This document shows positions 1 to 11,490 of a stretch of 64,000 nt of DNA, piece after piece (the stretch's first letter is position 1; each line of letters starts with the position of its first letter). Source of the DNA: Littorina saxatilis (taxonomy: Eukaryota; Mollusca; Gastropoda; Littorinimorpha; Littorinidae). The stretch spans positions 55,332,511 through 55,396,510 of the forward strand of contig NC_090246.1 of NCBI RefSeq assembly GCF_037325665.1. The letters run 5' to 3'. Position numbers and translations under genes: made by a program. Below the pieces are notes generated by a model. It did not search any database and was not told the DNA's origin. It saw only the letters and a list, made by a program, of their open reading frames with translations.

Positions 1-342
1 TTAGGAATACTCAAAAACATTGTAAACCCTTGCTCTTGTTTGGTAAAATCATGAACTTTCATACAGTAAACATAAAAATCTTGACGAAAAGTAGTCTGGT
101 TTAAACAGTTTGTTATGTCTTTGTGTAAAGGATGCTGATAGCTAGTGTGACACACTTCTGACTAAGAAAGCATTTGTTCCATTTTACACGGGAACCTACT
201 AATTGAAATTAACAAATATTATATATAGATGAGAGCCAAACATGATAATTCAAAAGCTCGTGGCTTTCTCTGGTATCAAAATATTCTTCCTAAAGGCAAT
301 GGGGAATAGTTTCATAAATTACTTGCAAAAAGCGCGAAATAC
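1..342. other. intron 2 (partial) of the left SLC22-like gene
   Basis: This AT-rich stretch follows the splice donor at 342/341 on the minus strand. No exon-like open frame or recognisable repeat was seen. The next exon of the gene must lie beyond the left edge. Confidence 0.6.
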
Positions 343-607
343 CTGTGTAATGAAAGACGAGTCGAAGTCAGTGAAATCGTAAACCCACGACTGGCAAGAT
401 TCCGTGTCTTCCATCGACTCATCGGTTCCATTACTGGATGTGGTTTCGTTGCTTGATCCTTGGGTTGTGTTCCAGTGTGTGAAGACGGAGCACTCTGCAT
501 AGCCGTGTTCTGTGTGCTCATCCTTGGGAACTGTCAGGTTCACCAGCTGTCTGTGGTGCTCGTTCTGCATGATGAAGGTGTCGTTGTGTAGACCTGGAAC
601 CTGGCAT
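343..607 (-). CDS. SLC22-like transporter A, coding exon 2 (large extracellular loop)
   Basis: The exon encodes the loop after TM1 typical of SLC22 organic ion transporters (MFS, plasma membrane). Read from 607 down it completes an Arg codon and continues CQVPGLHNDTF, so that joined to exon 1 the text reads PDHRCQVPG; HRC followed by P is a family hallmark. The loop has several N-glycosylation sequons (NLT, NTT, NGT) and loop cysteines. The acceptor is TTTTTCAG before 607 and the donor is GTATTT after 343. The exon is 265 nt and ends in phase 0, like exon 2 of the plus-strand paralogue (268 nt). The first ~163 nt are almost identical to that exon and the last ~100 nt are clearly diverged. The gene continues out of the window, so its intactness and substrate cannot be judged. 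Confidence 0.9.
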
Positions 608-3349
608 CTGAAAAATGAACACTGTACGTACATCTGGAGCCAGGCATAATTATGTGGAAATAGCGATTTACAAAAATCCAATGTAAAATCATGGACATCT
701 CTGTTGTTGTGTTCATGACAGTTTACACGGGATGAAAAGTATCTTTAACGGCACAGTCCTTCCGGGGTTTATAATAAGAGATCCGGCTTTTACAAGAGTA
801 CATCATACGTTAAGTACATCCAACACGTATATTATTATTCTGACGAACAACTGTCCGTGTGTTTGCAAAACAACAAAGATGTAAGTTCAACAATTTCTTT
901 GAAACGCTTGGTTTTGTAACTCAACCAATACAATAGGAGTAACATTTTCGCGGAGGATGTTTGCGCTTGCAGAGACAAAGGGCTTGTGCTCATTAACTGT
1001 GCCTTGCAAACAGGTAACATACCATTTATCTGGGAAGAAACCAGCCACTGAAATAACAGTGGTTTTTTGCCAAAGACGTTTGCCATAGTGGTAACGAGTA
1101 TGAAAGACAATTGAAGAAAGGACACAAATGATGCAACCTATAACACTGCAAATATTCTAGCCTCGCTTGTCAATATTTTAAGACAGAAAAACCAGACATC
1201 AGTACCGTTTCCAAATCTTGATACGTCACGATTTCACGCCACAAAATGAAAGGGTAAAGATGAAATAAACGAAATTGTCGTTCCTTTTTTTCGAAAAATA
1301 TAGATTGATTAAAACGGATAAAAGGGTCACTCCTGTCACAACTGGAGGGCATTCTGGCGAGCCTATGAATAAATTTAAAATAAAGCGAAGCCGTCAGAAA
1401 AAGAAAGTCCCATCGAATCCAATGATGAAATCGTGAACATGGATGAATGCAAGGGGTTGCACGCAGAACTTAGCCTTACAGATTTTGCACAATGAAACCG
1501 AAGCAGTACCTCAATCGCATGATGCCATGGTATTATGTTGTGTCTGCGACAAAATTATGCCGCAGGAGGAATATATCAAGCAATGGATTAAAAGTACCCC
1601 TGTTTATAAACTATGACTCATGAACGGGTATCAGCTGAAGTAAGACATTGACATTTCTCGCTGTGCTCCCTCCCCCCCCCCCCCCCCCCCCACACACTGT
1701 CTTGGTCTAATGCGTGGCTTCTTTCCTTTCTGCAGCTCTGAATGGTGTCAATAGACATAGATAGGTCCTCAAATGTGACCCTCCACCACGAAATGAGTCG
1801 CATGTCACCTCGCGCGGTTCTGCGCTAGGCTCAATATAAGTCCGGGGAGCGTCTGGTAACAGTGTGAGGGTCATCTTAGTCACAGGCTTATAACTCAAAC
1901 AGTTTTCGCTCTTTTCTAAAAACGGTTTTTACCACTGGATAGAGCATAAATAACTCGTTATGAAAATGTAAAAATAAGAAAATCATGCAAAGGTGACATG
2001 CGACTCATTCCGTGGTGGAGGGTCACAAATTAGTCACCCTTGAGTGTCTCTCAAATCCACCAAAAATGGCTTCAAACAGAACATTTCCTAAATAGATTGC
2101 ACTACTTTAAAGTATGTGGGTCTTCAGGATGAGAAGTCCTTAAGTATTAGCTAAAAACATATAATTAGCCAAGAGGCGAAACTAAATCAGTGGGAAACCA
2201 CTTTCGTTATCACTTAATTGACGCTACCAAAGATATGGGGTTACAGAACTCATCCATGTGGATACCCAACAATCTACAGTCTTACTTAATCCCCTGCAGA
2301 TTGAGAATGTTTGATTTGTTGACAGATTGTTGTAATGTCCGTTAATAGATAACGTTATCAAAACAGTCCCACTCGGCACAGGAAGCATCTAGGCTGTTGG
2401 TTGTCGGTACGTGTCAGAGTAGAGGGACGGCCTTATCTCATGTAAAGACAAGAGGCGAAGCCTTCAAGGCTCACGTAAGAAATCAACAAACAGTAACGCA
2501 AACTCAATCACTCCCACACATACACACACACAGTAAGCATAGGTGACACGATGCAAGAGTGCGAGACACTAGATCTAGATATGTCTGTCTCAGTATAGCC
2601 TACTTACGGGGACACGACTGCCAGATGGCCAGATCGACACTGCGCTTTCGACAGCGCTTCCTCGCGCAGACACTGAAAACACGCTGTGCAGATTAACCTG
2701 TAGAAAATCTCCTTTGGTATCTTCTTGATCTATTTTTCTGGAGCTACGAAACCGAACAATGTGAAATCGTCTTCTCCGAATCGCCGAACTGCAGCTCGGT
2801 GATAACTGTGTCTACCACAATCCTTCACGCGATCTGACCTAACCTTGACCCCTGACCTGGTCTACATACCACACACGACACAAACCAGTCACCTGTTTTT
2901 ACCCCCCCCCCCCAAAACCCCCCACCACCCGTTTTGTTTGGATACACACTTTAACTACATTCTTTCCGACGAAATGTTGATCATTGCTTCAATACTTTGA
3001 AGCTGTTGCTTGAACAATAACCAGGTAAAATTAGTATTTCGGTGTTCAGTCAAATGTTAAAGTTTCTATCACAGACATACGCACGCACGCACAGACAGAC
3101 AAAAGACAAAAGTTAGCATCGCATAGGCTACACTTACGTGAGCCAAAAAAATCACCACCACCACAACAACAACAACCACAACCACCGCCAACAACACAAT
3201 ACAAAACAACAGCAAATCAAGAAAATATCAGTGCAGTGCAGAGTTGAAGACATTTGATAGAATAAGGGGATTATGCAAGATCGGAAATCGTGAACCGAAT
3301 GGTGTATATGGGAAGGACTGTGCCTGCAATCGTATATAATAAAGCCAAC
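608..3349 (-). other. intron 1 of SLC22-like gene A
   Basis: The intron is bounded by a GT donor at 3349 and an AG acceptor at 608. It contains one 252-bp MITE (1775-2026), homopolymer C runs (about 1672-1691 and near 2900) and otherwise unremarkable AT-rich DNA. No second gene was recognised. Confidence 0.75.
1775..2026 (+). mobile_element. MITE with long terminal inverted repeats (family GTGACCCTCC), copy 1
   Basis: The element starts GTGACCCTCCACCACGAAAT and ends with the near-perfect reverse complement of about 36 bp. It is flanked by AAAT on both sides, a probable 4-bp target-site duplication. It has no coding capacity. A second full copy lies at 10021-10272 in the opposite orientation, flanked by ATTT, and a truncated copy lies at 33978-34027. 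Confidence 0.85.
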
Positions 3350-3492
3350 CTGTGATCTGGCACATGGAATACTATCACAGACTGCATGATCTGAAAGCCT
3401 TTCAGTATGAGTGGCAGTGCCAGCAAGAAAAACAGGCGTCTCTGGTAGGGTCCCCATTCTCCGATGAACAGGTGCAGCTCATCCTTAGCCAT
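3350..3492 (-). CDS. SLC22-like transporter A, first coding exon (start codon, TM1)
   Basis: The exon begins at an ATG at 3492 and reads MAKDELHLFIGEWGPYQRR, followed by a hydrophobic TM1 segment and ending FHVPDH plus two bases of the Arg codon. SLC22 proteins normally begin with about 10 residues, then G-E-x-G-x-Y/F-Q, TM1 and P-x-HRC, so this start is well placed. The exon is 143 nt, the same length and phase as exon 1 of the plus-strand paralogue. The donor is CAG/GTTGGC at 3350/3349. The amino acid sequence differs from the paralogue at roughly a quarter of positions, unlike the nearly identical start of exon 2. The gene is transcribed leftwards, divergently from the paralogue that starts at 29499. 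Confidence 0.9.
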
Positions 3493-4055
3493 CTCCTGGT
3501 GCGGACAGAAAAATGGAAAATGTTCTGAACATGTGTATGCAATATTTATAGGTTGCACACCTCCGAGTCCTGGATAGCTGGCATGTTTTCCCGAAGGTCG
3601 ATGCTCAGGTATTCCCGAGACTCTGGCGAGGTGTGTAACCTATTTATCCATTTTCCGCCGACGTTTTTATTAGAAATAAACACTAAAAAAACCACCTACT
3701 AACTTGTTCAACACAATCTTGCTGATGCCTGTTTTCCTCTCGCCAAGACCTTCCGCATAACAATATTCATGCGCGAAGGTAGTTCTCTTCCACGCATTAA
3801 ACGCTGGATTTGAGAGAAAAAATGAACAAAACAGAAAGTTCACTTATCTAGTTTCAGTTTTCTCTTGACAAACAGGCTTAGTTTGATAGCGATTTGCAGC
3901 TGAAAAGGATCGATACTTATTTTGTTTAACCGCCTTGACACACTTTTTGACCTTTGAGTCGATACGACGTCTTGCAGTCGCTTTCAGATTGACTATTAAC
4001 CACCACGTGTATGTGCAGTAGTACTTCAACGGCACATTTTTTAAAGTGTACGACG
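3493..4055. other. 5' flank of SLC22-like gene A
   Basis: This stretch should hold the 5' UTR and promoter of the leftward gene. No convincing TATA box or CpG-dense stretch was identified, and no other gene is visible. Confidence 0.4.
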
Positions 4056-4431
4056 GGCGAAGTGGCGCAGTGGTAAGACGTCGACCTCCTAATCGGGAGG
4101 TCGTGAGTTCGAATCCCGGTCGCTGCCGCCTGGTGGGTTAAGAGTGGAGATTTTTCCGATCTCCCAGGCCAACTTATGTGCAGACCTGCTAGTGACTTAA
4201 CCCCCTCCGTGTGTACACGCAAGCACAAGACCAAGTGCGCACAGAAAAGATCCTGTAATCCATGTCGGAGTTCGGTGGGTTATGGAAACACTAAAATACC
4301 CAGCATGCCTACCCAACAAAAGCGGAGTCAAGCTGACTATGCTCTCAGAGTATATAGTGTGGGGAACCCAAATGGGCAAACGAGCTCACACGTCACCAGA
4401 ATTTCTGGAACGCTGAAGAAGAAGGAGAAGA
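4056..4431 (+). mobile_element. tRNA-derived SINE with GAA-rich tail
   Basis: The head at 4056-4128 is tRNA-like: an A box around TGGCGCAGTGGTAAGACG, a stem CCTCCTAATCGGGAGG and a B box GGTCGTGAGTTCGAATCC. The body (TCCTGTAATCCATGTC, TACCCAGCATGC) recurs in SINEs at 34772-35149 and 39358-39657. It ends in GAAGAAGAAGGAGAAG. This is a SINE rather than a tRNA gene because the tRNA-like part has no acceptor-stem closure and runs straight into the shared body. Confidence 0.85.
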
Positions 4432-5924
4432 TGGTGTACAAATGCAGAAACTTGTCAGCAGTACTTGAACTCACGAGATTGTCTTTGATTGACGTGAAAT
4501 GAGCTGAACGCTTGTCTGTGAACATACTACGGGGGCTTTGTCAAATGGGCGGTGACGAACGGATTTTTGCCCCCTTGAATACTTTTCGTATATCGCAAGA
4601 CTCACCCTATCTGAGCGCTACTGTCGGAGGCAACAAGAAATGTATTACAGCTACGTCAGGGGAACTTGCCAAGTTGTTGGAAAAAAACAAAGCAAGGAGG
4701 AATGTCCTCACATTACACAAGTATACATAAATATGGTGGTTTTTTCTTCTTGTGTGTGGAGAGAAAATGTCTTGACAAAACATCAGTGGCTATAACATGT
4801 TGCTGGATGGCGATTCGCCGTCATGCACGCACCGATCTTACACGTACTATGTCTGCAGTTATAATCTAAATCTTCCTTGAGTTTCGCATCCCAATACCTT
4901 GTTTTGCAGAATCATCAATTCTGCAAAATATTGACCTTTAGAAATACGTGCAACATCTGTGTGTATAATAGATCTCTCCACTGCTCCATCTCATGTCAAA
5001 ACACACACACACACACACACAAACACACAAACACACAAACACACACACACACACATACACACACACACACACACACACAGTCCTACAATCGTTCCCAGTG
5101 TGTGTTAGGGGCCTTACAAGAGAAGGAAAGTATCTTATATTATGACCTTTATTTTTTTTTAAACACCCCACAGTGACATAAATTTAGAAGAAACATTTAG
5201 AGGCTATTTACCAGCATTGAATGAGTGTTGGAACAGGTCAGCTTAAACAGAAATCCTAACGTTGTGGATTATTCGCTTTACCTGCAAATCAGAGACACTG
5301 AAACGGAAAACTTCAAATAATTTCTGCCTACCTGGTTACACGCAGCGCACACTTGTATTCTTTGCAGCCCTTGTGCAGCACCCGCGTTGAAACCAACTCT
5401 CAGTCCGCTTCACCCTGCCCATAGAATAAAGTAACCGTGAAAGAGAAGTAAGCTTATAAAAATGTGTACATGTATTATTTGTATATATTAGACTGATAAT
5501 ATGATCCGGTCGCTGACTTCGTTTACTTTCACGTACGCGTGCTGAAACTTACTAGAACCACTCGTTTATAGTGTACGAGTTTGCTTTTCATTTGCAATCC
5601 CCCCCCTCCCCCAACCTTATCTCCCCAGCTGTCTGTGGCTACACAGTTGAAGTCTAGATAAACAGCACGCTTCATTCGGTTCACTCGTGTGGGACACAAC
5701 GACATTCGTAACTGCTACGTCATGGGAACTTGCCAAGAAGTCAGAACAAACCAAAGCACGAGCTGATATCCGCACTTGACAATAGTATAAAATTATTTTT
5801 CGCACACATTTTGCACACTGATTAAAGCATTAACTCCCGTGTCATTTCACTCAAACTTTCTTTGCCAATTAAGGCCGTCCACTTGACTATCTGGCACACC
5901 GTTCGCATCAAATATTTCTGTAAT
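4432..5924. other. intergenic region with a CA microsatellite
   Basis: No gene was recognised. An interrupted (AC)n tract lies at about 4999-5080 and the rest is AT-rich unique-looking sequence. The small open frames here lack any family resemblance, codon regularity or splice context. Confidence 0.5.
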
Positions 5925-5928
5925 GCTA

Positions 5929-6773
5929 CTCTTACACTGTGCCGAATTGCCCTTGCGAATAGAATGTTTCAATACTTCACAATGATCGGGACATGGTCGC
6001 AAGACATTCGTAAATGTTCTTAACCATTCGCCACCATTCGTCTCTTGTTTTGAACATAGCAACATGTTCCTAATATTCGCAAAGAAGTCATATTCTCAAC
6101 TTTTTTGCAACGTACTTGTAAGATTTCGCAAGACATTCGTAATCAACGCAATGTATTCGTAACGCTCGCAAGGCATTCGCAACCATTCGTTATGCCTGTC
6201 TCACACTGCGCTGAATATCCCTGCGAACATTCGTAATCATCGCAATGTATTTGTCAGGCTCGCAAGGCATTCGCAAACATTCGTTATGCCTGTCTTACAC
6301 TGTGCCGAATATTCTTGCGAATATAGATTCGTATGCATTCGCAATGATCAGTAGATATTCGCAAGAACTCGCAACCATTCGTAAGACATTCGCAAGGATT
6401 CGTAAGGCTTCGAATTGTCAACATTTGTCCTGTCCATTAGTCTCTTTTTGTTGGGCCAAATACAACATGTTCATAATTATACACATTTCTTGCGAATGTC
6501 TTATGAATAGCTGCGAGTGCTTGCGAATGTGTACCGATCAATGCGAATGCCTTGCGAGCGCTTCGAATACCTTTACGATGATTACGAATGGCTTGCGAAT
6601 ACTGAAGAATATGCATTCCTTGCGAATATTAGGAGCATGTTGCTAATATTCGCAACAAGAGACGAATGGTGGCGAATGGTTAAGAACATTTACGAATGTC
6701 TTGCGACCATGTCCCGATCATTACGAATTATTGGTGAATTATATTCGCAAGGGAATATCGGCACAGTGTAAGA
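5929..6773. mobile_element. foldback (long inverted repeat) element rich in TTCGCAA/TTGCGAA words
   Basis: The left arm (about 5929-6115, beginning GCTACTCTTACACTGTGCCG) is matched by its reverse complement at about 6610-6773 (ending CGGCACAGTGTAAGAG). The arms run about 165-185 bp and include the distinctive stretch around GATCGGGACATGGTCGCAAG. The arm and loop sequence is a degenerate mosaic of CATTCGCAA / CATTCGTAA and their complements. No protein is encoded. This is either a non-autonomous DNA transposon of foldback type or several related MITEs inserted in each other. Confidence 0.75.
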
Positions 6774-7641
6774 GCAGTATTACGAACAATGCGAATTGCA
6801 TAATCGCTTTATTGGTAAAATGTTTGCAAGCACTCGCAACACTCGCAAGGCCACTCGCAACGTTCGTAATACATCCGCAAGACATTCGTATATGGATTTG
6901 TATGCATTCGCAATGCTCCCATGGGGTCGCCTTCACGCGGCGGGAGCGTTTAAACAGGGCTACCCCACCCCTTTACTTCTCTTCTTTTGTCTTATTTCTG
7001 CCTTACCAGTCCTTTCACCTATATTTCCTTCCAAGAAAACTCTCCCTACTATTCCCTGCAGTTTTCCTATTCTTTTCTTGTTGTCTTATTTCTACCTGAC
7101 TGGATCCATCACCTTTATTTCACTTACCAAAAGTCTTCTTTTCCACATCCTTATTTCTCTGCACCCCGCATGTCGTAAGAGGCGACTAACGGATTATGTT
7201 TCTCCTTTTGCCCTTGTTAAGTGGTTCTTGTATAGAATATGGTCAATGTTTGTAGGGATTTGGGTCAAGCAGTGTGTAAGAAATGTTTGGTCCTTTGTAC
7301 TGGAAACTTGCATTCTCCCAGTGGGGTCATATATTGTACTACGTTGCAGGCCCCTGGAGCAATTTTTTGATTAGTGCTTTTGTGAACAAGAAACACTTAA
7401 CAATTGGCTCTATCCCATCTCCCCCCTTTCCCCTATCCCATCTCCCCCCTTTCCCTCGTCGCGATATAACCTTCGTGGTTGAAAACGACGTTAAACACCA
7501 AATAAAGAAAGAAAGAAAAGCATTCGCAATGATCGGTAAAGCTTCGAATTTTCAATATTTTTTCCTGTCCATTCGTCTCTTTTCTGGCCGAATACAACAT
7601 GTTCATATTCGCAAGGATATTCGGCACAGTGTAAGACAGGC
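6288..7641. mobile_element. second TTCGCAA-type inverted-repeat element, interrupted by a SINE-like insertion
   Basis: The left end GCCTGTCTTACACTGTGCCG at 6288 is matched by the reverse complement ending at 7641 (CGGCACAGTGTAAGACAGGC). It shares the inner words of the foldback element at 5929-6773 and overlaps it, so the two terminal pairs are interleaved rather than neatly nested. A third left-type end, with a few differences, lies at 6194. The 604-bp insert at 6916-7519 splits it. Confidence 0.65.
6916..7519 (+). mobile_element. SINE-like retroelement with GAAA tail and 12-bp target-site duplication
   Basis: The insert is flanked by perfect GCATTCGCAATG copies at 6904-6915 and 7520-7531. 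It ends in AAATAAAGAAAGAAAGAAAA after the 3' motif CGTTAAACACC. The same sequence, minus strand and split by other SINEs, lies at about 13480-14395. No tRNA head is obvious. The open frames across it are not coding. Confidence 0.85.
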
Positions 7642-8904
7642 TTAACAGGGATCACGTGACCGCCGCTCAAATAAGTGCACCCCCAAAATCAACGTGACAA
7701 AAACGGAAGGGACCAATTACAAATCGACAAACAAATCATAATATGAACAACTTGGTAACTTCTACATACAGAGAGAAAATCAAATCAATGATCTACCCAG
7801 AAGATGTTGTATTGTTTACCTGGCTTGCATATCTCATGTGTTGTGCTATTCCTACTTATGCAGGTGTCGACCGCATAAAGGGTCAAAAACGGGAGGTTTT
7901 GCGGCAATTTTGAGGGGTACCATGACAAAAAGCGCTGTATTTCCACAACAACGCGGTTGCCTGAATTGGAACTTTCATGATGTTATGTCTATGTACTGAA
8001 TGTACTTCAAATAAAATGTCGGATAGTTCCAGGTATTTGCTCAAATGTAATGCAATGTTCTGGAAACAATTTTAAAACCCCTCATAGCACTGCATACTCA
8101 CGTCCAAAACAATCACGACTTCGCATGTCTAAAGTCATAATTATGATTGGTGAAAGTTCTGCCCAAGATGGTTGAATGAAGGTTAAAGATACCCCCGTCT
8201 CGTGCAAACAATAACTTCAAATACCACAGATCTGTCTAGGACGTTACATGGGATATGAGCATTCCTCCATTTGCACACATGCACAAATTAACACTCTTAA
8301 CTTAAGTCTTCCACCTTTGAACACCCTTTCTGTAACGTGTGTACAATGTGGCTCTTTTCTGTGAACAGTTGGGAATTGTTGCTTAACTAATTACGTAACT
8401 GGGGTCCTGATTTGGCCTATATGGTCCGCTGGACCCAAAAAGCAACAACAATCAAACCAAATCAATTACGTAACTGGCGACTTAAGGCTGGAGTCTGCCT
8501 TGAGACTACGAAGTAAAATTGAAATAGGTAATTTGCCCTATCAACCTGTTTTAAACTAAAGAAAAAAAGAAAGAACAAAATAGACATGCATTTATAAAGA
8601 ACTGATTTTGCATTTGCTTTTTATACCATTTATTCAGTTGTTATTCTTGCACAATTTATACAAAATATAAAGTAACAATTAAGTGAGAAGATATATTAGC
8701 TTTTAAAAAAAAAATCTTTTTTACAGTGAAAGACCTACATGTAAATCATTTAAAACACGTAGACTGCCGTGTAATATGAACAAAAACAGACTTGCATATC
8801 GACGTTTGTTGGCCATTATAATTCAGAAGAAATCTGATTCCCACACTTTTAACTAAGCGTTGCTGACTATGAATGTAGATGTAAATGCTTGTATAACTGT
8901 GTTT
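7642..8904. other. unannotated intergenic sequence
   Basis: No gene, RNA or repeat structure could be supported here. The sequence is AT-rich and without long open frames. Confidence 0.5.
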
Positions 8905-8996
8905 TAATGTTAAATGTGTCAAGCGCAAAGAGCATAATTGTAAAGTTATGATGTTGCGCTACATAAATGCTCATTTCTTCTTATTATTATTATTAC
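8905..8996 (+). repeat. 3' tail of a CR1/L2-like retroelement
   Basis: The pattern CAAGCGCAAAGAGCATAA, then TTGCGCTACATAAATGC and a (TTA)n tail, is the usual 3' end of CR1/L2-group LINEs and the SINEs that borrow it. Similar tails occur near 14080-14128 and 19240-19283. Only the end is present. Confidence 0.5.
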
Positions 8997-10020
8997 TCAA
9001 AGAAAAAAAAGAAAAAGATAAATAATACATGTAAAACGGGAGAGAAAACAGAACGAGAGAGAAGAAAGAATACACATTTTTTTTAAAGAAAAGAAAAGAA
9101 AAATGAAGAGAACTTTAGTTACATTTTGCAAAGCCTGTAATACCTTAAATTTTCCAATCCAAGGTCGTCCTTTCAAAAAACCTTTGTGAGATCATACCTT
9201 CAAGGATAAGCGCTGGTTAATCGGTGGACCCACACATGTTGCTCTCCACAAAATGAAACAGAACTGCGGTGTAAAATTGCCAGCATGGCCATAACAATGC
9301 CAACGTATCATATCAGATGGAGTGTGTTAGTGCCAAAACTTATGGAAATGCTATGTGTACTGTCGTTACGAATTGTGAGAAGTTCATTAGTTAGAAGTGA
9401 TCAACCACCGTTACCACCAGTCGACGCGCGGTGATACAAGCGGCTTGTTCCTGAAACGAAAAAGAATAGGAATGTCTGGGAAATCGTTCACTAGAAGTAC
9501 TCGATTATTATGCAACCCTTTGATTAAATCGATCATCTAGACACGTACTACTCAAAAGCTTTGGAATGAAGAAGGGAATAAAATACAAGAAGTTAGAGTT
9601 CAGAAAAGAAAAGAAAGTTACAAAATAAAAATAAACTAATTTTTGTTTTGCAGCTTTGAGATTTGAACCCGAACTAATGGATTGGCGGTCAAGCCATCTG
9701 AGCTAACCGGGCACATTGTCAACGATAGGGTAAATTGAGAAATTGTGACTTCGAGAGTTGCTGGTTAGTTGTCGAGCATGGGGATCAGTTAACGATTTGT
9801 CGGTTTCCGAGTCACTCCGTTCGTGTTTGTGTGCAATACGCTCTTTCAATCTCAGTGTCCGAGTGAAGTTACCTTGATAACTTGCCCCATTGTCCCATTC
9901 ACTTCGTATCAGTTTGAAAAGCAAATTCAATTAGCATTAACATCAAGTGTGACCGACATTATGTTTGCATTCTAGCACTAAAATGCATTAACCAATCGCC
10001 GAAGGGCACTGACGTTATTT
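8997..10020. other. intergenic sequence with one tRNA-like segment
   Basis: The region is purine-rich around 9000-9110. A tRNA-like stretch on the minus strand (about 9655-9715) has an A box near TTAGCTCAGATGG and a B box GGTTCAAATCT. It lacks full cloverleaf pairing as read and is more likely a SINE head or pseudo-tRNA than a gene. Nothing else was recognised. Confidence 0.4.
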
Positions 10021-10272
10021 GTGACCCTCCACCACGGAATGAGTCACATGTCACCTTTGCATGATTTTTATATTTTTTACATTTTCCTAAAGAGTTTGTT
10101 ATGCTCTATCCAGTGGTGAAAACCGTTTTAGAAAAGAGCGAAAACTGTTTGAGTTATAAGCCTGTGACAAAGGTGACCCTCACACTGTTACCAGACACTC
10201 ACCGGACTTATATTAAGCCTAGCGCAGAACCGCGCGAGGTGACATGCGACTCATTTCGTGGTGGAGGGTCAC
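10021..10272 (-). mobile_element. MITE with long terminal inverted repeats (family GTGACCCTCC), copy 2
   Basis: This copy has the same TIRs and interior as the copy at 1775-2026 but the opposite orientation. It is flanked by ATTT on both sides (4-bp target-site duplication). An internal conserved segment contains TGTTTGAGTTATAAGCCTGT. It is non-coding. Confidence 0.85.
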
Positions 10273-10628
10273 ATTTCACAAAAGGATTTCAATACCCAGA
10301 ATTCCAAACGGGTTTGCATTTTTGAGATGTTAAAGATTTCTTTTTGTACGATGACGACCTATGCTCGGTTTATTATATAAAGGGAAGCAAGCGGTTAAAA
10401 AAACCCACCACGGGCGTCGACAGAGACAAAGAAGGGAGATACTAGGCCTAACTTGTAAGATCATAATATATACCTGTGATAACGTTTTGTGCGTGCCTAC
10501 GCACAGAAAGCAGCAATGCCAGGAATACTACACGCACAACACAATGTTTTCCAAGGTTTCTTTTGGGCTCTCGGACAATATGACTTGAAGGGAACAAAAG
10601 AAAATTCACAACAACAACAAAAGGAATA

Positions 10629-11490
10629 CAAGTCGCGTAAGGCGAAAATACAACATTAAAAATTTTAGTCAAGTAGCTGTCGAACTCACAGAATGAAACT
10701 GAACGAAATGCAACGCAGCAAGACCGTATACTCGTAGCATCGTCAGTCCACCGCGCACGGCAAAGGCAGTGAAATTGACAAGAAGAGCGGGGTAGTACTT
10801 GCGCTGAGAAGGATAGCACGCTTTTCTGTACCTCTCTTCGTTTTAACTTTCTGAGCGTGTTTTTAATCCAAACATGTCATATATATATGTTTTTGGAATC
10901 AAGAACCGACAAGGAATAAGATGAAAGTGTTTTTAAATTGATTTGGACAATTTAATTTTGATAATAATTTTTATATTTTTAATTTTCAGAGCTTGTTTTT
11001 AATCCAAATATAACATATGTATATGTTTTTGGAATCAGAAAATGATTGGGAATAAGATGAACGTAAATTGGGATCGTTTTATAAAAAAATTATTTTTTTT
11101 ACAATTTTCAGATTTTTAATGACCAAAGTCATTAATTAATTTTTAAGCCACCAAGCTGAAATGCAATACCGAAGTCCGGGCTTTGTCGAAGATTACTTTA
11201 CCAAAATTTCAACCAATTTGGTTGAAAAATTAGAGCGTGACAGTGCCGCCTCAACTTTCACGAAAAGCCGGATATGACGTCATAAAAGACATTTATCGAA
11301 AAAAAGAAAAAACCGTCTGGGGACTTCATACCCAGGAACTCTCATGTCAAATTTCATAAAGATCGGTCCAGTAGTTTAGTCTGAATCGCTCTACACACAC
11401 AGAGAGACACACAGACACACACACACCACGACCCTCGTCTGGATTCCCCCCTCTACGTTAAAACATTTAGTCAAAACTTGACTAAATGTA
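10629..11490 (+). mobile_element. palindrome-ended dispersed repeat (P element), copy 1
   Basis: The start is ACAAGTCGCGTAAGGCGAAA. Conserved blocks follow in the order CTCACAGAATGAAACTGAAC, GGAATCAAGAACCGACAAGG, GCCACCAAGCTGAAATGCAA, GCCGGATATGACGTCAT and AAGATCGGTCCAGTAGTTTA, then a short CA tract, CACGACCCTCGTCT and a terminal hairpin with arms ACATTTAGTCAA / TTGACTAAATGT. It has no long ORF. Its layout resembles Helentron-associated (DINE-1-like) non-autonomous elements; that class assignment is inference. Confidence 0.85.

Noticed and set aside
312-521. 69-codon minus-strand frame overlapping transporter A exon 2
   Set aside because: It is a shadow frame of the real exon.
4056-4128. tRNA gene (also 13697-13770, 15690-15766, 27640-27714, 35075-35149)
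   Set aside because: All have A and B boxes but run into SINE bodies shared between loci, so they are SINE heads.
6245-7374. Overlapping open frames of 84-192 codons
   Set aside because: They follow the TTCGCAA mosaic and the SINE-like insert. They have no family motif, and the frames cross element boundaries.
10629-11490. P element 3' block as a conserved protein (frames reading FIKIGPVV...ESLYT)
   Set aside because: The same words appear in every copy, but the frame is broken by stops and length changes in most. Conservation is at the DNA level of a repeat family.
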